Assembly: GCF_032062135.1 (NCBI RefSeq)
Contig: NC_092863.1
Location: 14,411,502-14,475,501 of the forward strand
DNA length: 64,000 nucleotides
Direction of reading: 5' to 3'
DNA from: Pyxicephalus adspersus
Taxonomy: Eukaryota > Chordata > Amphibia > Anura > Pyxicephalidae
Below, in pieces: positions 1-13,240 of this stretch (positions are counted from its first letter, which is position 1; each line of letters opens with the position of its first letter). The position numbers and the translations under genes were made by a program. A model generated the notes under the pieces. The model saw only the letters and a list, made by a program, of their open reading frames with translations, searched no databases and was not told where the DNA came from.

Positions 1-714
1 CAACAGGAATCCTGGTGAAGTTGTATACACATGCAGAGCAAAGATACTTCCAGATAGAGATTGCAGAAAAGTTCCGTTGCAGGGCCCCTGAAGATGAGCT
101 CAGATGTGGTGTCAGCTGGCATTAGGCAGGATGGTGGTGGCACGGGGCACAGGAACAGCTTGAGGAGTAGCTTGTCTCTGAAGAAGGAGTGACACTGGAA
201 CTCATCAAAATTATCATTATTATAATATTTTCCAGTAGCCTTCACCTAATTATGTTAAAAAAGTTACTTTTTAAAAAAAATAATACCTTTTTCATTAGTA
301 GCTGGAAGTTTCCTTTTCTCTATACAAGACTCATTCTTCTCTTATTGAAAAATCCCAGACCTATCTATATGTAAGTGACCCTTTAATCCAAACACATCAC
401 ATATATAGGAATCAAAATGATACCGCTATATGTATTTTCTACATGATTACCTAGTGTTACTACGTCTTCTACATACCCCTGAGGAAGCCAAAAGGTGAAA
501 CATGTCGGGATAAAAGACGTTCGCTTTTGTATAACACACAGCGCAATATAGAAAAGCTATCATCTAGTCTAAATTCCATGATAGGATAAATGTTTTTAAA
601 TAGATAAATAGATAAATAGGTTTTGGACCTATTTGATATTGTTTTCTGTCTGTGAATTGAAGCACTAATAGGATTCATTATAATGCCAAAAAACATTGTT
701 TTCTCTCTCTTTCC
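1..714. other. Intergenic, no gene seen
   Basis: AT-rich sequence with no recognisable coding region. It contains a short GATA-like run (about 600-620). A motif at 478-512, of the form CCTGAGGAAGCC then GTGAAACATGTCGGG, resembles the core of the foldback element at 45.6-46.3 kb. Confidence 0.6.
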
Positions 715-960
715 TATGTTTATTAGTACTATAGAAGTGGAAGGAAACCAGAGTGCCTGGAAGAAACACAGGGAGAACATACAGCTTCATTGCAGACAGA
801 CCAGGATTCAAACCTTGGGCCCAGTGCTGTGCAGGCAGTAGTGCTATCCACTGAGCCAACTGTGTTGCCCAACATGCAAGCTCCATGCAGATAGTGTCTG
901 AGATTTGAACCTGGGATCTTAGTGCTGGAATGAAAGGAGTGCTAGCTAGTGAGTCATCTG
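715..960 (-). repeat. tRNA-derived SINE, tandem partial dimer
   Basis: Read on the minus strand from 960 downwards there are two tRNA-like heads in a row. The first has an A-box-like TGACTCACTAGC and a B-box AGGTTCAAATCT (901-912). It is followed by a truncated piece of SINE body (about 871-896). A second head then has A box TGGCTCAGTGG (848-858) and B box GGTTTGAATCC (804-814). A longer body follows (about 745-800) containing TATGTTCTCCCTGTGTTTC and CTCTGGTTTCC, which resembles the conserved central segment of V-SINE-type vertebrate SINEs. The family name is my recollection, not a search result. The translated ORF across it (ATQLAQW-like) is a SINE artefact. Confidence 0.75.
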
Positions 961-1183
961 TGCTTCATCAGTCCACCTGCTTTTTTAACTTGGAAAGAAC
1001 CTATGAATTACAGCTATGAATTATTGCAGGCAACAATGGCTTTGTCCTTGACTCTTGGACCACCGGTCATTGACATATGGTAACCATGCTGCTTTCCGGT
1101 GGGGATTTACTAAATGTAAAGATTTCACATTTGGGGGCCACAGCCCAGGTTCTGACTGTGATGTGCTGGTAAATGAATGCATT
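961..1183. other. Intergenic, nothing recognised
   Basis: Unique-looking sequence between the SINE pair and the first foldback MITE. The open frame at 1055-1444 runs into the MITE and matches nothing I know. Confidence 0.5.
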
Positions 1184-1393
1184 GAGCCCCATTTATTAAA
1201 GCTCTCCAAGACTGGAGAGGATAGAATATCATGGGTGATCCTGAGTGAGCCATCAAACCTGGAATGGATCTGGTCCGAGATTGAAAATATTTGCCAGGTA
1301 ATAGCATATGAGTTTCAAGAAATCCAATCCCAGTTTACTGGATCCCCCAGGTTCACCTATGATAGTCTAGCTTTAGTAAATCTGGGTCATTAC
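1184..1393. mobile_element. Foldback MITE, copy 1
   Basis: A non-autonomous palindromic element. Its left edge reads CCCCATTTATTAAAGCTCTCC and its right edge CTTTAGTAAATCTGGG, which are diverged inverted copies of each other. The interior carries the family-specific stretch GGAATGGATCTGGTCC and ATATTTGCCAGGTAATAG. The same structure recurs at 2463 and 30,640. There is no transposase. Target-site duplications are unclear. Confidence 0.7.
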
Positions 1394-2462
1394 ATTGTGG
1401 TTATTGGTAGTTCAATGAAAAATCAGAATAGGGTCCTCCATTAGGAACTCAGCAACCCATAACAATGGAAGTGAATTAGTGGTTAGGAAGTGTCATCACT
1501 TTCTCTGTATGACATGAGACCTTCCGTGTTGTATTATACGGAATTAGTACATTGCTTTAGGCTATACCATGCTGATCTCACCTTTGCATTGCAAGACTGA
1601 CACATAAAGAACAAAAAAAAAAAGTTTCTATTAGCTGAATTCAATTTATTTGTTTCTGATTCAGACAAATTTACTTGTATATGCTAATGCACAATTATTC
1701 TTTCTCAAGTTATCTATTCTAATTTATCATGTCATCCACATTTTATTTCTTTTTTGATATGGAAAGTAGTTTTAATTGTGAGTCATCCCATAGGTGAGTT
1801 CTGCATTGATCTTATAAAATGTAACTTTTTCTGAAAATGTACAAAGATTGAACTTTTCAGTAATAATTAAAACTGCTTAGTGCTGTTCCTTATGTACCTT
1901 CCTCCTAAGCTTTTTTAAAGTAGGAATAATCTTTATGCACTTCAGGGTATTTACCTACTAGTAGCTAATTACAGCCTTATATTTATTTGTGTACTGCTGC
2001 CACATTTACATACCAGAGAGTCTAATGCAACCACAATGTAAACTTTTAAATCCTAAAAGCAATGAGCCATTTAAGTGATTCTTTAATGCATAGTTCTGTG
2101 ATATACAGAACAACCACTAGAAAGCAGCATATCATCACTTATAACAAGAAAAAGGTTTTTGATGAGCCAAAACTTTGAAAAGTTTTATTGGGTATCCTAG
2201 TTTTATGAATATCTGGAGTAATGGCTGTATTAGAGGCATCACAGCTATTCCTTTATCATTTATATAAAATCTAGTAGTTTTATGCAGACTTTTTAACTTA
2301 AATCTTAAATAAACTCACTTGCAAGGGTAAGGTATTTGCTATATTCTGCATGTTTGTACAGCAGAAGGATTCTGCTGCTGCTGCGCCCCCTGGCGTCTCC
2401 ATCCCCTCAAATCTTCTGGCTCTATTAAAAGCAATGGTTATGTATGTGTGCAGATGTTACAT
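1394..2462. other. Intergenic, nothing recognised
   Basis: AT-rich sequence with poly-A/T runs. No coding, RNA or repeat signal that I can support. Confidence 0.5.
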
Positions 2463-2645
2463 TGGGCCTGATTAATTAAAGCTCTGCAACCTGGGTGATC
2501 CAGTAAACCTGGAATGGATCTGGTCCAGGATTAAAAACATTTGCTAACAAATAGCAAAGGACTTGCAAATGTCCTGGATCACCCAGGTTCAGTGATGAAA
2601 GCATATCGTCTCCAGCCTTTAGAGAACTTTAATACATTAGGCATA
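2463..2645. mobile_element. Foldback MITE, copy 2 (internally shortened)
   Basis: Starts with GGGCCTGATTAATTAAAGCTCT and ends near a decayed inverse of it (AGAGAACTTTAATACATTAGGC). It lacks the GGCTGGAGA spacer in its left arm that copies 1 and 3 show. The middle has CTGGGTGATCCAG and its inverse CTGGATCACCCAG, plus the family core CATTTGCTAACAAATAG. Confidence 0.75.
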
Positions 2646-3624
2646 CTGTCTTTAGTACCCAGTTCATCTTTTGGGGTGCTGAGAATTAAATCAGGGTGTA
2701 CATTGAATGACACATGCACTGTGCAGTGCACCTTGAAATCACCCGGGGCTAAACAAAAGCTCTTTTTTGGCAAAAGAAACTTTTATTATCTCTTCTGCAA
2801 AAAAAATATTTTTGTTTCAATGATAGTTCTGTTTTATTTACCTTCCTGTTATTGACAGGTTACTGCCACATTCATTTTTATAGGATCTCTATCAGGGGTA
2901 TTTGTATGGACGTTACTGCTTGCAGAGCTGCAGATCTGACCCAGCTGGGGATGTGCTGGTGCTCAACAGAGAGACCACTGCTTTCACACAGAGAGCAAGG
3001 TTCCCTCTCTTCATCATGTTGGCAGAGAAGAGGTTGTAAGGGCCCAACCACATCTGTTCACCTTGGTGCTATAAATACATACAGGCACAATAATGAGTAC
3101 TGTGAAGTGTTATAAAGTTTGTTATATTAAGGCAGCATATTCAAGTAAATAGATTCCCAATAATAAATGAATAGGATATGCACTATTTTTTTTTAGCATG
3201 TTAACTTGTGTAGAGCTGTGCTGCAACTCACATGCATTGAGCTGAGTTGCCCCAATACATTGGGGAGAATTCTAAAGAATTTAGAATAAATTGCATTGCA
3301 ACCTTCTAATGAGCATAACATGCGGTGCCATACACTGATGTAACCAGTGTTTTATTGCAATGCACAGCAGCGGACAGCAGTGAATAACCTCTAATTCTTC
3401 ATGTACATAGAATGATATTAGCTGGTTTAAGCTCAAATGTATTTGGACCTTAAACTGCATTTTCTCGCAAAGTTTATGATTATAGTGTATGCTTATTCTA
3501 ACCATATATGTGTTGCATTTGTGGAGGTCATAGGGTAACAGAACAGATTGGTCTTGTAAGTACATTGGCATTATAAGGCACACAACATTCATCAACATGG
3601 TTTGCTTGGGTTGGACCAGTTGGT
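2646..3624. other. Intergenic, nothing recognised
   Basis: No gene. Around 3230-3370 the sequence is rich in GCATTG/CAATGCA words similar to 29,830-30,090. This may be a diverged dispersed repeat, but I cannot define its ends. Confidence 0.4.
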
Positions 3625-3690
3625 CCCCTATTTATTGTACAGCGCTGCTTAATATGTTAGTGCTTTATAAATACAGTTTAATAAAATCAG
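3625..3690 (+). repeat. LINE 3'-end-like fragment
   Basis: Contains CCCCTATTTATTGTACAGCGCTGC, then TAATATGTTAGTGCTTTATAAATAC. This is the terminal part of the same repeat family seen complete at 5171 and 23,453 and inverted at 25.2, 41.2 and 42.9 kb. The form resembles L2-type LINE tails. Confidence 0.6.
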
Positions 3691-4073
3691 TGGGTGCAAA
3701 GCTTATTGGGTCCAACTGTCCATTGAATAGTTGAACGCAGATTTCCGGAGGTTGCCCAAGCCCAGTGCAGACAGAACCAGGGCCAAAATATTCTTCCCAC
3801 TGTTTTTCAAGTTCAGTGAGTATTTTAAACAGCTCTTCTGCTGTGTTTGCTGGTGATGGAAAGTATCTGCAAAAGATACATTCTGTCTCAGATGCTTTTA
3901 ACTGTACTTAGCTAAGGAGTCAAGTACCTCTGTGTAGTTAAAACGTTCTGCTTGCGTGGTTTCAACAAACTATAAAAGCAGCAAGTGAGAAACCTATTTA
4001 GATAACAATAATTAAAGCTAAGAAAAGCAAAGTCTTTGGGGTTCTTTAGAAATTTTGCACTTCTAGCTCCAGG

Positions 4074-4132
4074 GGCACCATCAGAAATTTCTGGGCCCTA
4101 TACTTGGTAAACTTGGTATACTTGGTAAATCT
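4074..4132 (+). repeat. Dispersed repeat fragment
   Basis: CACCATCAGAAATTTCTGGGCCC followed by an ACTTGGTA word repeated three times. A related stretch occurs at 19,153-19,192. Function and family are unknown. Confidence 0.45.
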
Positions 4133-5170
4133 TTCTCTTGCTCCCCCACCATTCTTCTAGGAATAAGGGACAGATAGCCCCGTGTGATTCTGGTGGGACA
4201 ACCATTAAAGTGAACAATTTGTTCTACTTTACATGGGTAAAGCACTGCTAAGCTTTCATGTTTAATGGGACATTTAGAGACTTTTATTTGGTTCCATGGG
4301 TAATAAAAATCATTTACCACCTTGACTGCCATGGGCCCTTTTCCAACTTCACCATGTACATTACCTTAACATGCTTTGATTCCCCTTATTTGGAGCCTCC
4401 AGATGATTCAACTACATAAATTATACAACTACATATCACTTGCTGGTACCCACAATGTCATCCTCAGGACAAGTCTGGAAATCGCTGATTGCTGTCCTTA
4501 TTGTAAAATACTTATTACCTGGTCGCTTGTACCCTCCATACTTTTTAAATCAAGACCCAGTGGCTCATAAAATGTTGAAGACATTGGCCAACAACAGTAG
4601 CCTATGTCTTTTTCTCAGGATAGGTTTAATCCAGAACAAGCTTAAAGGCTCATAGCTGTATATACAAAGTGTGAGCCAATTTAAAGCCCAACGCCAGGAC
4701 CAGAGTCCCTTTTGTTGCCCCTTCGTTGGAGCTCCTATCTTTCTGCTTTGGTCTGATCTTATGATGTCTTAGGTCCTCCTCACTTTTTTTCTAGCATAGG
4801 GCACCATTGTAAGTCTGGAAGGAAAAACAGATCCCTGACACCCTGGGCTCACAGGAAGGGGGTTGTATGATGCTGATCATTAGAAAAAGATTGGATTTCT
4901 TGGATCCTTGAATGGGTATAGCACTTGGTGCTCCTTTTTTTACTTTTGGAAATATCTATGTTTTATTTATTAGTCCACAAAATGTGGGCATGAAAGGGAT
5001 GTGTCATTTGCCCATATATTTTGAACTCAAAAGTGTTGCTTTTGCCATCTCCAAAAGTTGGGTGGTATTATCTCCCTTCTTCAGTAATTCTGTCAATCTG
5101 TGTTTTATGTATTTCTCTTGGTTTTTGATCTTCCTCCATCCAGCCATTAGATCACCAGTAATCCCCACCT
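4133..5170. other. Intergenic, nothing recognised
   Basis: Several short open frames without family resemblance. An 87-codon hydrophobic frame at 4912-5175 shows no motif I recognise and is probably chance. Confidence 0.45.
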
Positions 5171-5308
5171 CTTAGATTGTAAGCTCTTCTGGGTAGGGTC
5201 CTTTCCTCCTCCTGCATCACTCTCTGTATCTGTCTGCCATTTGCAACCCCTATTTAATGTATAGCTCTGTGTAAAATGTTGGCGCTATATAGGGACTGTT
5301 TATTAATA
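5171..5308 (+). repeat. LINE 3'-end-like repeat (L2 style)
   Basis: Begins TTAGATTGTAAGCTCTTCTG, then GGGTAGGGTCC, a T/C-rich middle, CCCCTATTTAATGTATAGC and GGCGCTATAT, and ends in a TTATTAATA-rich tail. The 'TGTAAGCTC..GGGCAGGG' word is typical of vertebrate L2-type tails. The body is complete and the tail short. Confidence 0.65.
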
Positions 5309-8160
5309 TTGATAACATTAATCAGGGGCAACTTGGACATAAGGAAGCAAAGCCCTGCTCCTCCATCATGATGGCCACTTTCATACTGAGACACAGTGCA
5401 GAACAAGATATGTTAAGTCTAAAATGTAGAGAAGATCGGCTCTAGGCCCTAGGAGGACTAAGTCTTTGTCCTCTGCATGCTTTTTTTTATTTATTTTTTT
5501 TTTGGGGGGCGTGGGGCAGCTTTTGAAACTCATTAGAACACAATTTAGAAAACAGTAAATGTTGAACTGTGAAAATAATGCTTTTATTATTATTTTCAAT
5601 GAATTAGTAATATTAAAAATATTTTTATGTTTTCTGTTTTATGTTTGTTTTCTGTCCTTATTCTTCTTTTAAAAACAAACTTGGTAACATATGACATTTG
5701 CTGTGTGTATAGCTACTTACAGTATAAGGTGGAGTTACCACTTCCTTACCCCGATGAACCACGCTGGCAGTTGAGACACACTTTAGGTTTAGGTGTCTCA
5801 ACCATGGCTGCCCATACCAAATAAATGGAAGTGGTGGTGAGCAGTTTAGTATTACCCGCTGCTGCCTGCTGCAAATTATTCAACCAATGGTTCAATAGGA
5901 ATTAGATGAAGAATTTGGTGCAGCAAAGCAGCTGGCAAGATGTCAATCCCTGGGAGCCATCCAGAGACACGTTCCTAAACTTAACCTCGAGATTATGATT
6001 CTGAATTCATTGGAGAATTAATAATGCAGAAAAGGTCTTATGAGCACTTTTCTCTTACTAACACTGCTATGGCCACATTTTTGCAGCCTTACCCAAAAAC
6101 AAGCAAGTGCTTTATCAATACCAAGATATTTAGGATGACATTTTTGCACACATTTGGACCAAGTTCATGAATTCTTTTCCTTCACTGTGAGATTATGTAA
6201 GTGGCCATTGGTGACTTGTTTCTATATTATCCAGCTTGCCGGGTTTATGTTCTGATCCTTTAATGAGTATACAGCTCAGGTGTTCAGTAATTGTGTTATC
6301 TGTATGACTGTTTTAGCTGTGTGACTGCATCTACTGACACCAAAGCGATTTCAGATGTATATCCAGGCGATGACTGTTACACAAAAAGTATTTTTTGCAG
6401 CCTGCAGTTACTATAATGAACAGAAGAGGAACCTATACTGCAGTCCAGTATGAGATATCCGCTGTTTATTTTATTACTAAATCTTCAACAGACAACTTTT
6501 GCTTTGCAAATAAGTACCCTGCCAAATTGTCCTATCTCACCGATATGATTTAATTAAGTAGTGTCCATTTCAGTCCAGCAACCCAAATCACTCATTGCTT
6601 TTATGACTTTGATACTTATAACCTTTTTTTTTCAGCTTTGCCAAAGATGGAAATATTCTTCATAGACTCAGATGGCAAATTATTATTATTAAAGGGGCCC
6701 TGCCAGTAAATATTATTGTACCCTCATCAAGCTACAAGAGAACATAGTAACCATAGTCATTATAGTAACCTCTCTATGGGAACTTGTTTCCTTTTTCCCC
6801 TCTATTCCAACGCTGCAGTTTTTGTTGACTGTGGATTCCTTTTCCTGACCTCTATGCCACTACAGGTCTCAGAGGTGTTGTAGGGGTCCAATGATGTAAC
6901 CACAACTCCCAAAAGTCGAAAACGCTGATGGAAGCTGCAGTGCTAGAAAGGAGGGATATATTAGACATGGGCCAAGGTGAGGTGAGTATGAGGTTTCTTC
7001 TTTTGCAGGTTATTTATTAAGCATTAAAACTAGCATTTTCAATATGCGTCGGCCTCCATACAACTTCAAATAATTTAGGGTAGATACTGGTGTTTGTTTT
7101 TTAAGTGTTGGATTTTAGGTGGGGACCTGGAGGTGTGCAATCTTCTTTGGTAGTAACATCATTGACATCATTAGAAAGCCACTTCCAAATGGCTATTGAG
7201 TAGTGGGGTTCAATATGGATTCACAAAAATGCTTGCAGGCTGTGACTGTAACATCATGGAACCGGCAGGGTTGGCCATTGTGGATTCATGCTATCTGCAG
7301 TCCTGGATTGGCGATCCCTGGTATCTACAAAATGTTCTTCAAGATATCTGGATGGGGGAATTAAGTGTGTACATCTTGATTCATACAATAAAGAAGAAAA
7401 TGTGCCATAGGTAATAGCATACCTAGGCATAGCAGAACTATACTTATTTCCCATCCAGTGATGACATCCACAAATTCCCCTGATGGTGCCAATAACTTCA
7501 CCCAATCTTCTATAGAGTTCAGGATCTCCTACCATCTTCACTCGCCCCATGCAGTTTTCTTAATCCCGGAAGATGCCAAGATTCTCATGCTCAGGAAGAC
7601 TGAAATTAGGTAGGTAAGTATCCTTTATTGCAGAAGAAACATAGTGAGTGGGACCCAGCATAGTGTGGACAGCCCCAAAAGCTTTCTATAATTCTTTAAA
7701 AAACTGCAAAAACTACATACATAATACATTCTACTCTGCAGCACCTTATTTTTTCTATGGTCCATAATTTAGTAGCAATCAGAATTATAATTCCCAATTT
7801 CTTTTCTCTATTTTATTTTTTAGTTTTGCTTTTTATCTTTTCTGATAATATAAATTGGCAGCACGTTCAGTGTCACACAACAGGTGGCCTATGACACCCC
7901 CTGGTATACTCTCTTTCACCTCTTTTAGCAGGCAGCCCCTTTGAAATTGTCTTCTCTGTTTTGCAAAACTTGGCTCTCCAGCCTGAAAATCTTGTTAAGC
8001 TGTGGGGTGGCCGAGCAGAGGCATCAAAATGATTTTTCCTCCTGCAGTGTGAATAAACACAGTGTGTGATGCATGCTGCTGGTGATTTGGCATCTCTGGA
8101 GGCAGACCACAAATTGTCAGTCGTGCACTAAAGTCACATCAGATAAAAATCTTTCCTGTG
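5309..8160. other. Intergenic, no gene seen
   Basis: Poly-T and poly-G run near 5480-5510. Perfect 10-bp stem-loop at 5770-5802 (GTTGAGACAC / GTGTCTCAAC). A minus-strand open frame of 98 codons (7254-7550) and one of 79 codons (7873-8112) match nothing I know. Confidence 0.5.
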
Positions 8161-8376
8161 TACAGTGGAACCCCAATGTTGTTCAATAATCCACCATGGA
8201 TCCATTGACCGTCATTCGGGAACAACCGCTGTTCACTCCTATGGAGGAGAACACACCAGGGTGCCGCTCACTCACCCTCCCCTACTCTCTCCACAGAACA
8301 GAGCTGTTTGTATGGCGCTCATTCATTAATCCGTCACTGGAAGTGATCACAAAAGAATATTTCCAGTGGCAACCCA
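8161..8376. repeat. Hairpin dispersed repeat, copy A
   Basis: Starts CAGTGGAACCCCAATGTTGTT and runs through GTTCACTCCTATGGAGGAGA and a CACCCTCCCCTAC stretch to GTCACTGGAAGTGATCACAAAA, followed by TTTCCAGTGGCA. The last part is a self-complementary end. A second partial copy lies at 9180-9280. I recall similar sequences as common repeats in frog genomes but have no family name. Confidence 0.6.
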
Positions 8377-9179
8377 CCAACACAATCCAACATCTATATG
8401 AAACTTTAAAGCAGATCCAAAACCTAACTGGATGATATTGAGTTTGCTAAAGCACTGTGTATATTAAAAAATAGTTTTTTGTTTGTTTTTTTTACCATAA
8501 AGTTTTATTTTTCCTAATTTTTTTTCACTCTGATCTCCTTTAGCCTCCTTCAGCCACTTCCTGTCTGCACGCATGAACTTCAGTGTCAGCGGCACATCAA
8601 TTTTCATCATGTCTGTGCAATGTGTGTGCTGGGAAACAGGGACAGAAAATTGTTACCCCAGAAAGTGTCTGAAAAAAGACCTTTATGGAAGGACCACTTA
8701 TATTATTTTTTTAAAGGTAGACATATAAAAAGACTTGAATTACCTTTTTAAGTTATTCCTGATCTATAACTGATTTTAGCTATTGGATGTAAATCTAATT
8801 TAACAAGAAGCTTCCCTAATAAACAAGAAGAGCAGCTTAAACTGTGGTTCCTGTGGCCATTTATTTTACAATTTTAATATTCTAACAGCAATTAATAATT
8901 TCCATATTTTTTTTTCATCAGACATCTTAAGAATGCTCTTGGTTTCCTTGTGGTGCCCATAAAGTGAGCTCTCAAGAACTTCCCCCTAGGGGTGCACAAT
9001 CTAGCTGGGGCACATAAACTGGAGGAGACAATGATGAAGTCATTACATGGATCAGGGCCAGCCACACCAGAGCAGAAGGACCCCTGATACCCAGGGATCA
9101 GACCAAAGAAAAGAAATATGTATGAAAACATTTATTTAAAAAAATGTGGCACAGGAAAGTTTTATGTACAATTTGCTCA
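8377..9179. other. Intergenic, nothing recognised
   Basis: No supportable feature. The 79-codon minus frame at 8892-9131 is not recognised. Confidence 0.45.
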
Positions 9180-9281
9180 TCCTCCCTCTCCCCTTTCCAT
9201 AGAACAGTACAATGCTGTGTGCACAACACTCATTCATTCATCTGTCACTGGAAATCACAAAAGATCATTTCCAGTGACAAT
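9180..9281. repeat. Hairpin dispersed repeat, copy B (partial)
   Basis: Shares with copy A the order CTCCCCTTTCCATAGAACAG, CTCATTCATTCATC and CTGTCACTGGAAATCACAAAA, then TTTCCAGTGACA. The last 38 bases (about 9243-9280) form a hairpin, TGTCACTGGAAAT / ATTTCCAGTGACA. Confidence 0.6.
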
Positions 9282-12200
9282 CATCTGATGTCCATCAGAG
9301 GTCTGTATGAAGCTCAGTGTCCAGTCGTAGCCAGAGGCACCTGTTGAGAAACAAAAGCTGACCGAAGGTCCAAGAAATGTATCCCAAAGTAATGGATGTC
9401 ATTCTTCTTAAGAAAACAAGCCACCTTGCCCAGGGCAAAGCAAGGGGTCGGGGAAAAGTGAGTTTTTATTTTCCTGAAATTATGGCAAGATTTTGGCAAA
9501 ATGAACCTAAGGTTGTGTTTGTGGTTTTTGAAGGAACTTTAAATGGTTCCAGGTAATGGAAGCATTTTTCAACTCTCCTGGACGTGTTCTGTGGTTAACC
9601 TAATAAAGAAAAGAGCAGGTGGAGAAGCAGGTGGCATCTATTTAGGAAGCAATGCTTAGGCCTAAGATGTCAGTTGCCAAGCCTTATCACTGCCACGTGA
9701 GAGATGAGAGGAAGTAAGTGAGACTGTAAACTTGATACCATTTGACATGGAGCTGAGGGAGTGTATTGACGGCTGGCTCCAAAGGCACTGAGTAATGGGG
9801 AAACATGGGGAAGGTGAATATCAGAAAATGGGGAATAGAGTGTTCCTTCAAGTCAACCTGTTATTTTTTCTTAAATGGGCAAATCGACAAAGGCTATTTA
9901 AGCAAAATGCACCCAAACCTTTTCTACATTACCGCCACAACCACAGTGGGCATATTAAACCCAGGGAGTCCTACAACAATGTGATCTGGATCCACATCGC
10001 ACAAAAATACTTTAAATTTCAAGAAACCATAAGCATATCTTCAGCGGTTTAAAGTGTATCCTTGGTTACTGTAAATGACACCTGGAAATATCCACGTATC
10101 AAAGAAAAAGTTCCTTTTGCCATTCCAGCAAAGCATTTTGCCGTTAACCCGTCTCTTGCCAGACAACTTCACATCCCAGCCATCTAACGCATTGTAAGCC
10201 AGCGCTGCACTTCCCATCTGCTCCCCATCTGAGTGATTCGTCAGTGTGGTGCTGATGTGGCAGATACAATAAGTTTTTGGGATGTAATCCAGACCTCTCT
10301 CCTCCCCCCTCCCCTGCTTCATTGTCTCCCCCCTCCTTGACTTTTTGGCTCAGACAAATCCTATGCTCCCTCCCTCCTATGATGGGAGTGGATCTGTATG
10401 TCTCTCCCCATGGCAGAGCTCAGTTCAGGAGTAAGGGAGGAATAGATACAATGCAGGAAAGGCAGGTTGGAACAAGAAAGTATAGGAAGACTGATAATGA
10501 AATTGGAGGAATAAAATCCACTGGTAGGGTGCATATGTGATACAAAATAAAAACAGATACCCTGAGCAAATAGTTACATTTATGTACAAAAAGTATTTAT
10601 ATGTATATGAAAAATGTTCATATCGGTGCACAACAGACGACATTTAACATTGTACATACACCATAGGGGGTATTATTTGTAGAATATAATAATAAATAAT
10701 AAAAGTCCAATAACCCAAAAGGAGGCTTCATAAAAAAAAAGATGATTCAAGACTGAATGATTGGACCCAAAATGTTACCACCTATATCAAATAGCTTAAT
10801 CTGACATTCTTATTTATATGTTTATTTTTATGATTAAAACCAACATGAACTAAGTACCACTACCCCTACCCAACCAGTGCAATGAGACCTCATATATGGG
10901 TCCTTCCTGGATCCTGGAGCAGCTTTCAGTGTACAGACATTTTATTCACTTAACTATTCCCTCCATTTTTTTTAATGCAGGTTCACTTTAATGATGACTT
11001 TGGTATGTGAGAAAAAAATTCACAGATGCTATATTAGTTGCATTGGTAAATACTGATACAAGCTATGTGATGAAGGGTGGTGGTTGGGTCACAAGGCACC
11101 TTACAATGTTTGAAGAACAGGGATTTGTAAATTATAGCCACATTGTAAGATAAGTGATATTACTACCATGCCTTTGTATTCGGAACGACACGTCTTCAGA
11201 TCTCTGCTGGGTAAAAAAACATTGTCATGCACCCCTTTGGTGTAGGGAACCCCCAATTCATTATCTGAACCCTATGCCACTACAACACATACTACAGCAA
11301 CAACTGCCTGCTAAAGACAGCCCCAACCACTGCGGTTATATATAGAAGAACACAGTGGAATGACTGCTTATTTTCCCCATTTTCCCCCCAAAAAGCAATC
11401 GGCTCTGTAGGTACAGCACTCATTGTGTCCTAATGACACTTGAAATTTTCACTTACAAATGCAATAACGATCTAGCATCTGTAGGTAACTTTACATATAA
11501 TGGGGGCTTTAGTTGACTTTTTTAGGCTTTATAGGCTCCTGCCTATAACATACTTTGATTTAGGGTGACAACACTTTTTCTGTACTGTATCCAAAGGAGC
11601 GACTTTATGCAGGCTGCTTTTCACATCCAACATCAAAACGCTTAATACTTGTGCATCCCGCTTTAATAAATACATAACATTCCCTTTGTTCCTATAATGC
11701 AGTGCATGGTTTCTAAGTGGCCAACGTTCAAATCCAAATTCTATCACATTGGGATTTGGTGTGCAAAGGTTTTGAGTTGCTCTAGAAGTCAAACATTTAA
11801 GCTGAATTTTAGGTACAAAAACCGCAATAGTCATCATAGCCACAAAATCCGTAAAATCTATTTTGTGTGCACCAAATGTCATTACAAACACAATTGTTAC
11901 TTCAAAAAATAGTGATGTACATTACCTTTTCGTTAAGTGGAGATGTGGGAGGGACTTAGCAGCCCAACAACTACAGGAGGGGGCGGATACAAGACCTGTT
12001 CCTTGACACAAGAATAGAGAGCAGCAGTGACTGGTCTGTAATACAGGGAGCTCCTGCACAGAGCCTTGGGTTTACACTAAATTACTGCACAGACCTGGAT
12101 GTGAAATTCAAATTACATCACGATTATAATAAAAGTACACACATACTTGTATTTGGATAATATTTGCTTATTCTGGAGCTTAGCTTTAAGTAGTAACCTC

Positions 12201-12737
12201 AGAGCTTCACTGTGGCTGATCAGGCTGGAGGGGAAGGCTATGGATGGTTTACTGTGCTTACTAATAAATATTTATATGGGAATTTTGAGATTTCATATAT
12301 ATATATATATATATACTTCAGCTTTTGAGGGCCATTTTGGAATGTAAAGTACAAATCTAGTTGCAATAAGCAACACAGATAAGTAGTTATTTTATGGCAC
12401 ACATAAGCACTGGGCCCCTGTCCTCTGGGAGTTGCAGCATGTATACCGGTAGTATTTGTACCACAGAGGTACATGAAAGGCAAACTCCTTTCATCTCTGA
12501 ATACAGAGCAGCTGGGTTACTTCCATGACACCAGGATTTGGTAATCTGCTGTCCACTCTCAATCTCTGTCATGGTTAGGATTTACTGCAGTTCAAAACAT
12601 ATTCTCCCTAAATATTTTCATATACAATTTTTATACTCTGCAAGGGAAAAAGGTAGAATCCTGGGTCAGACTGGTTGCAATGCATTACAAACCACATTTA
12701 TATTAGCAATAATATTTTTTGTATTGCTACTTCCATT
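9282..12737. other. Intergenic, no gene assigned
   Basis: No recognised gene. A minus-strand frame of 93 codons (10,041-10,322) has moderate GC and a balanced amino-acid composition, but no splice context or family match. A minus frame of 120 codons (11,529-11,891) is likewise unrecognised. A short (TA)n run lies near 12,297-12,316. Confidence 0.45.
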
Positions 12738-13240
12738 TCTCTATCCCTCCCTCCCCCTCTTTCTTCCTTGCTTCCTTCCTTCTTTCCCTCCTTTCTCTCC
12801 CTTCCTACCATTTCCCCCCTCTCTTGTTTCCTTCCTTCCTTCTTTTTTCCCCAGCCTCCTTTCATTATTTTCTTCTTTTCTCCTCTCCACAATTCTTTTC
12901 TTCCCATCTTTTCTCCCTCCATTCTTTCATTTTTCTTCTTTTACCTTTATCTTTTCTCCCCATCCACCCCTTTCAACTTCTCCCTATCCTCATTTCATTT
13001 CATTATTTTTTCCTTTCCTTCATTCCTTCTTTTTTTCCCTGCATTCTTTCTTTCCTTCCTTCCTAACTCCCTGGCTTCTGTTTCGCTCTTTCTTTGTTTT
13101 ATTTTCTCCCCTCCCTCTCTTTTTTCCTTCTCCTGCATTCTTCTTTTCTTAATTACTGCCTCCCATCTTTTCTCCCCTTTTTTCTTTACTTTCTTTTTCC
13201 TTCCTTTTCCCCACTCTCTCTTTTCCTCATTTTTTCTTAA
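12738..13240 (+). repeat. 500-bp polypyrimidine tract
   Basis: Almost pure C/T on the + strand, made of irregular TTCC, CCCT and TTTC units with only scattered purines. All three forward frames stay open, which explains the long Ser/Phe/Pro/Leu-rich ORFs here (up to 204 codons). They are not genes. Homopurine-homopyrimidine DNA of this length can adopt triplex (H-DNA) structure; that is general knowledge, not shown here. Confidence 0.9.
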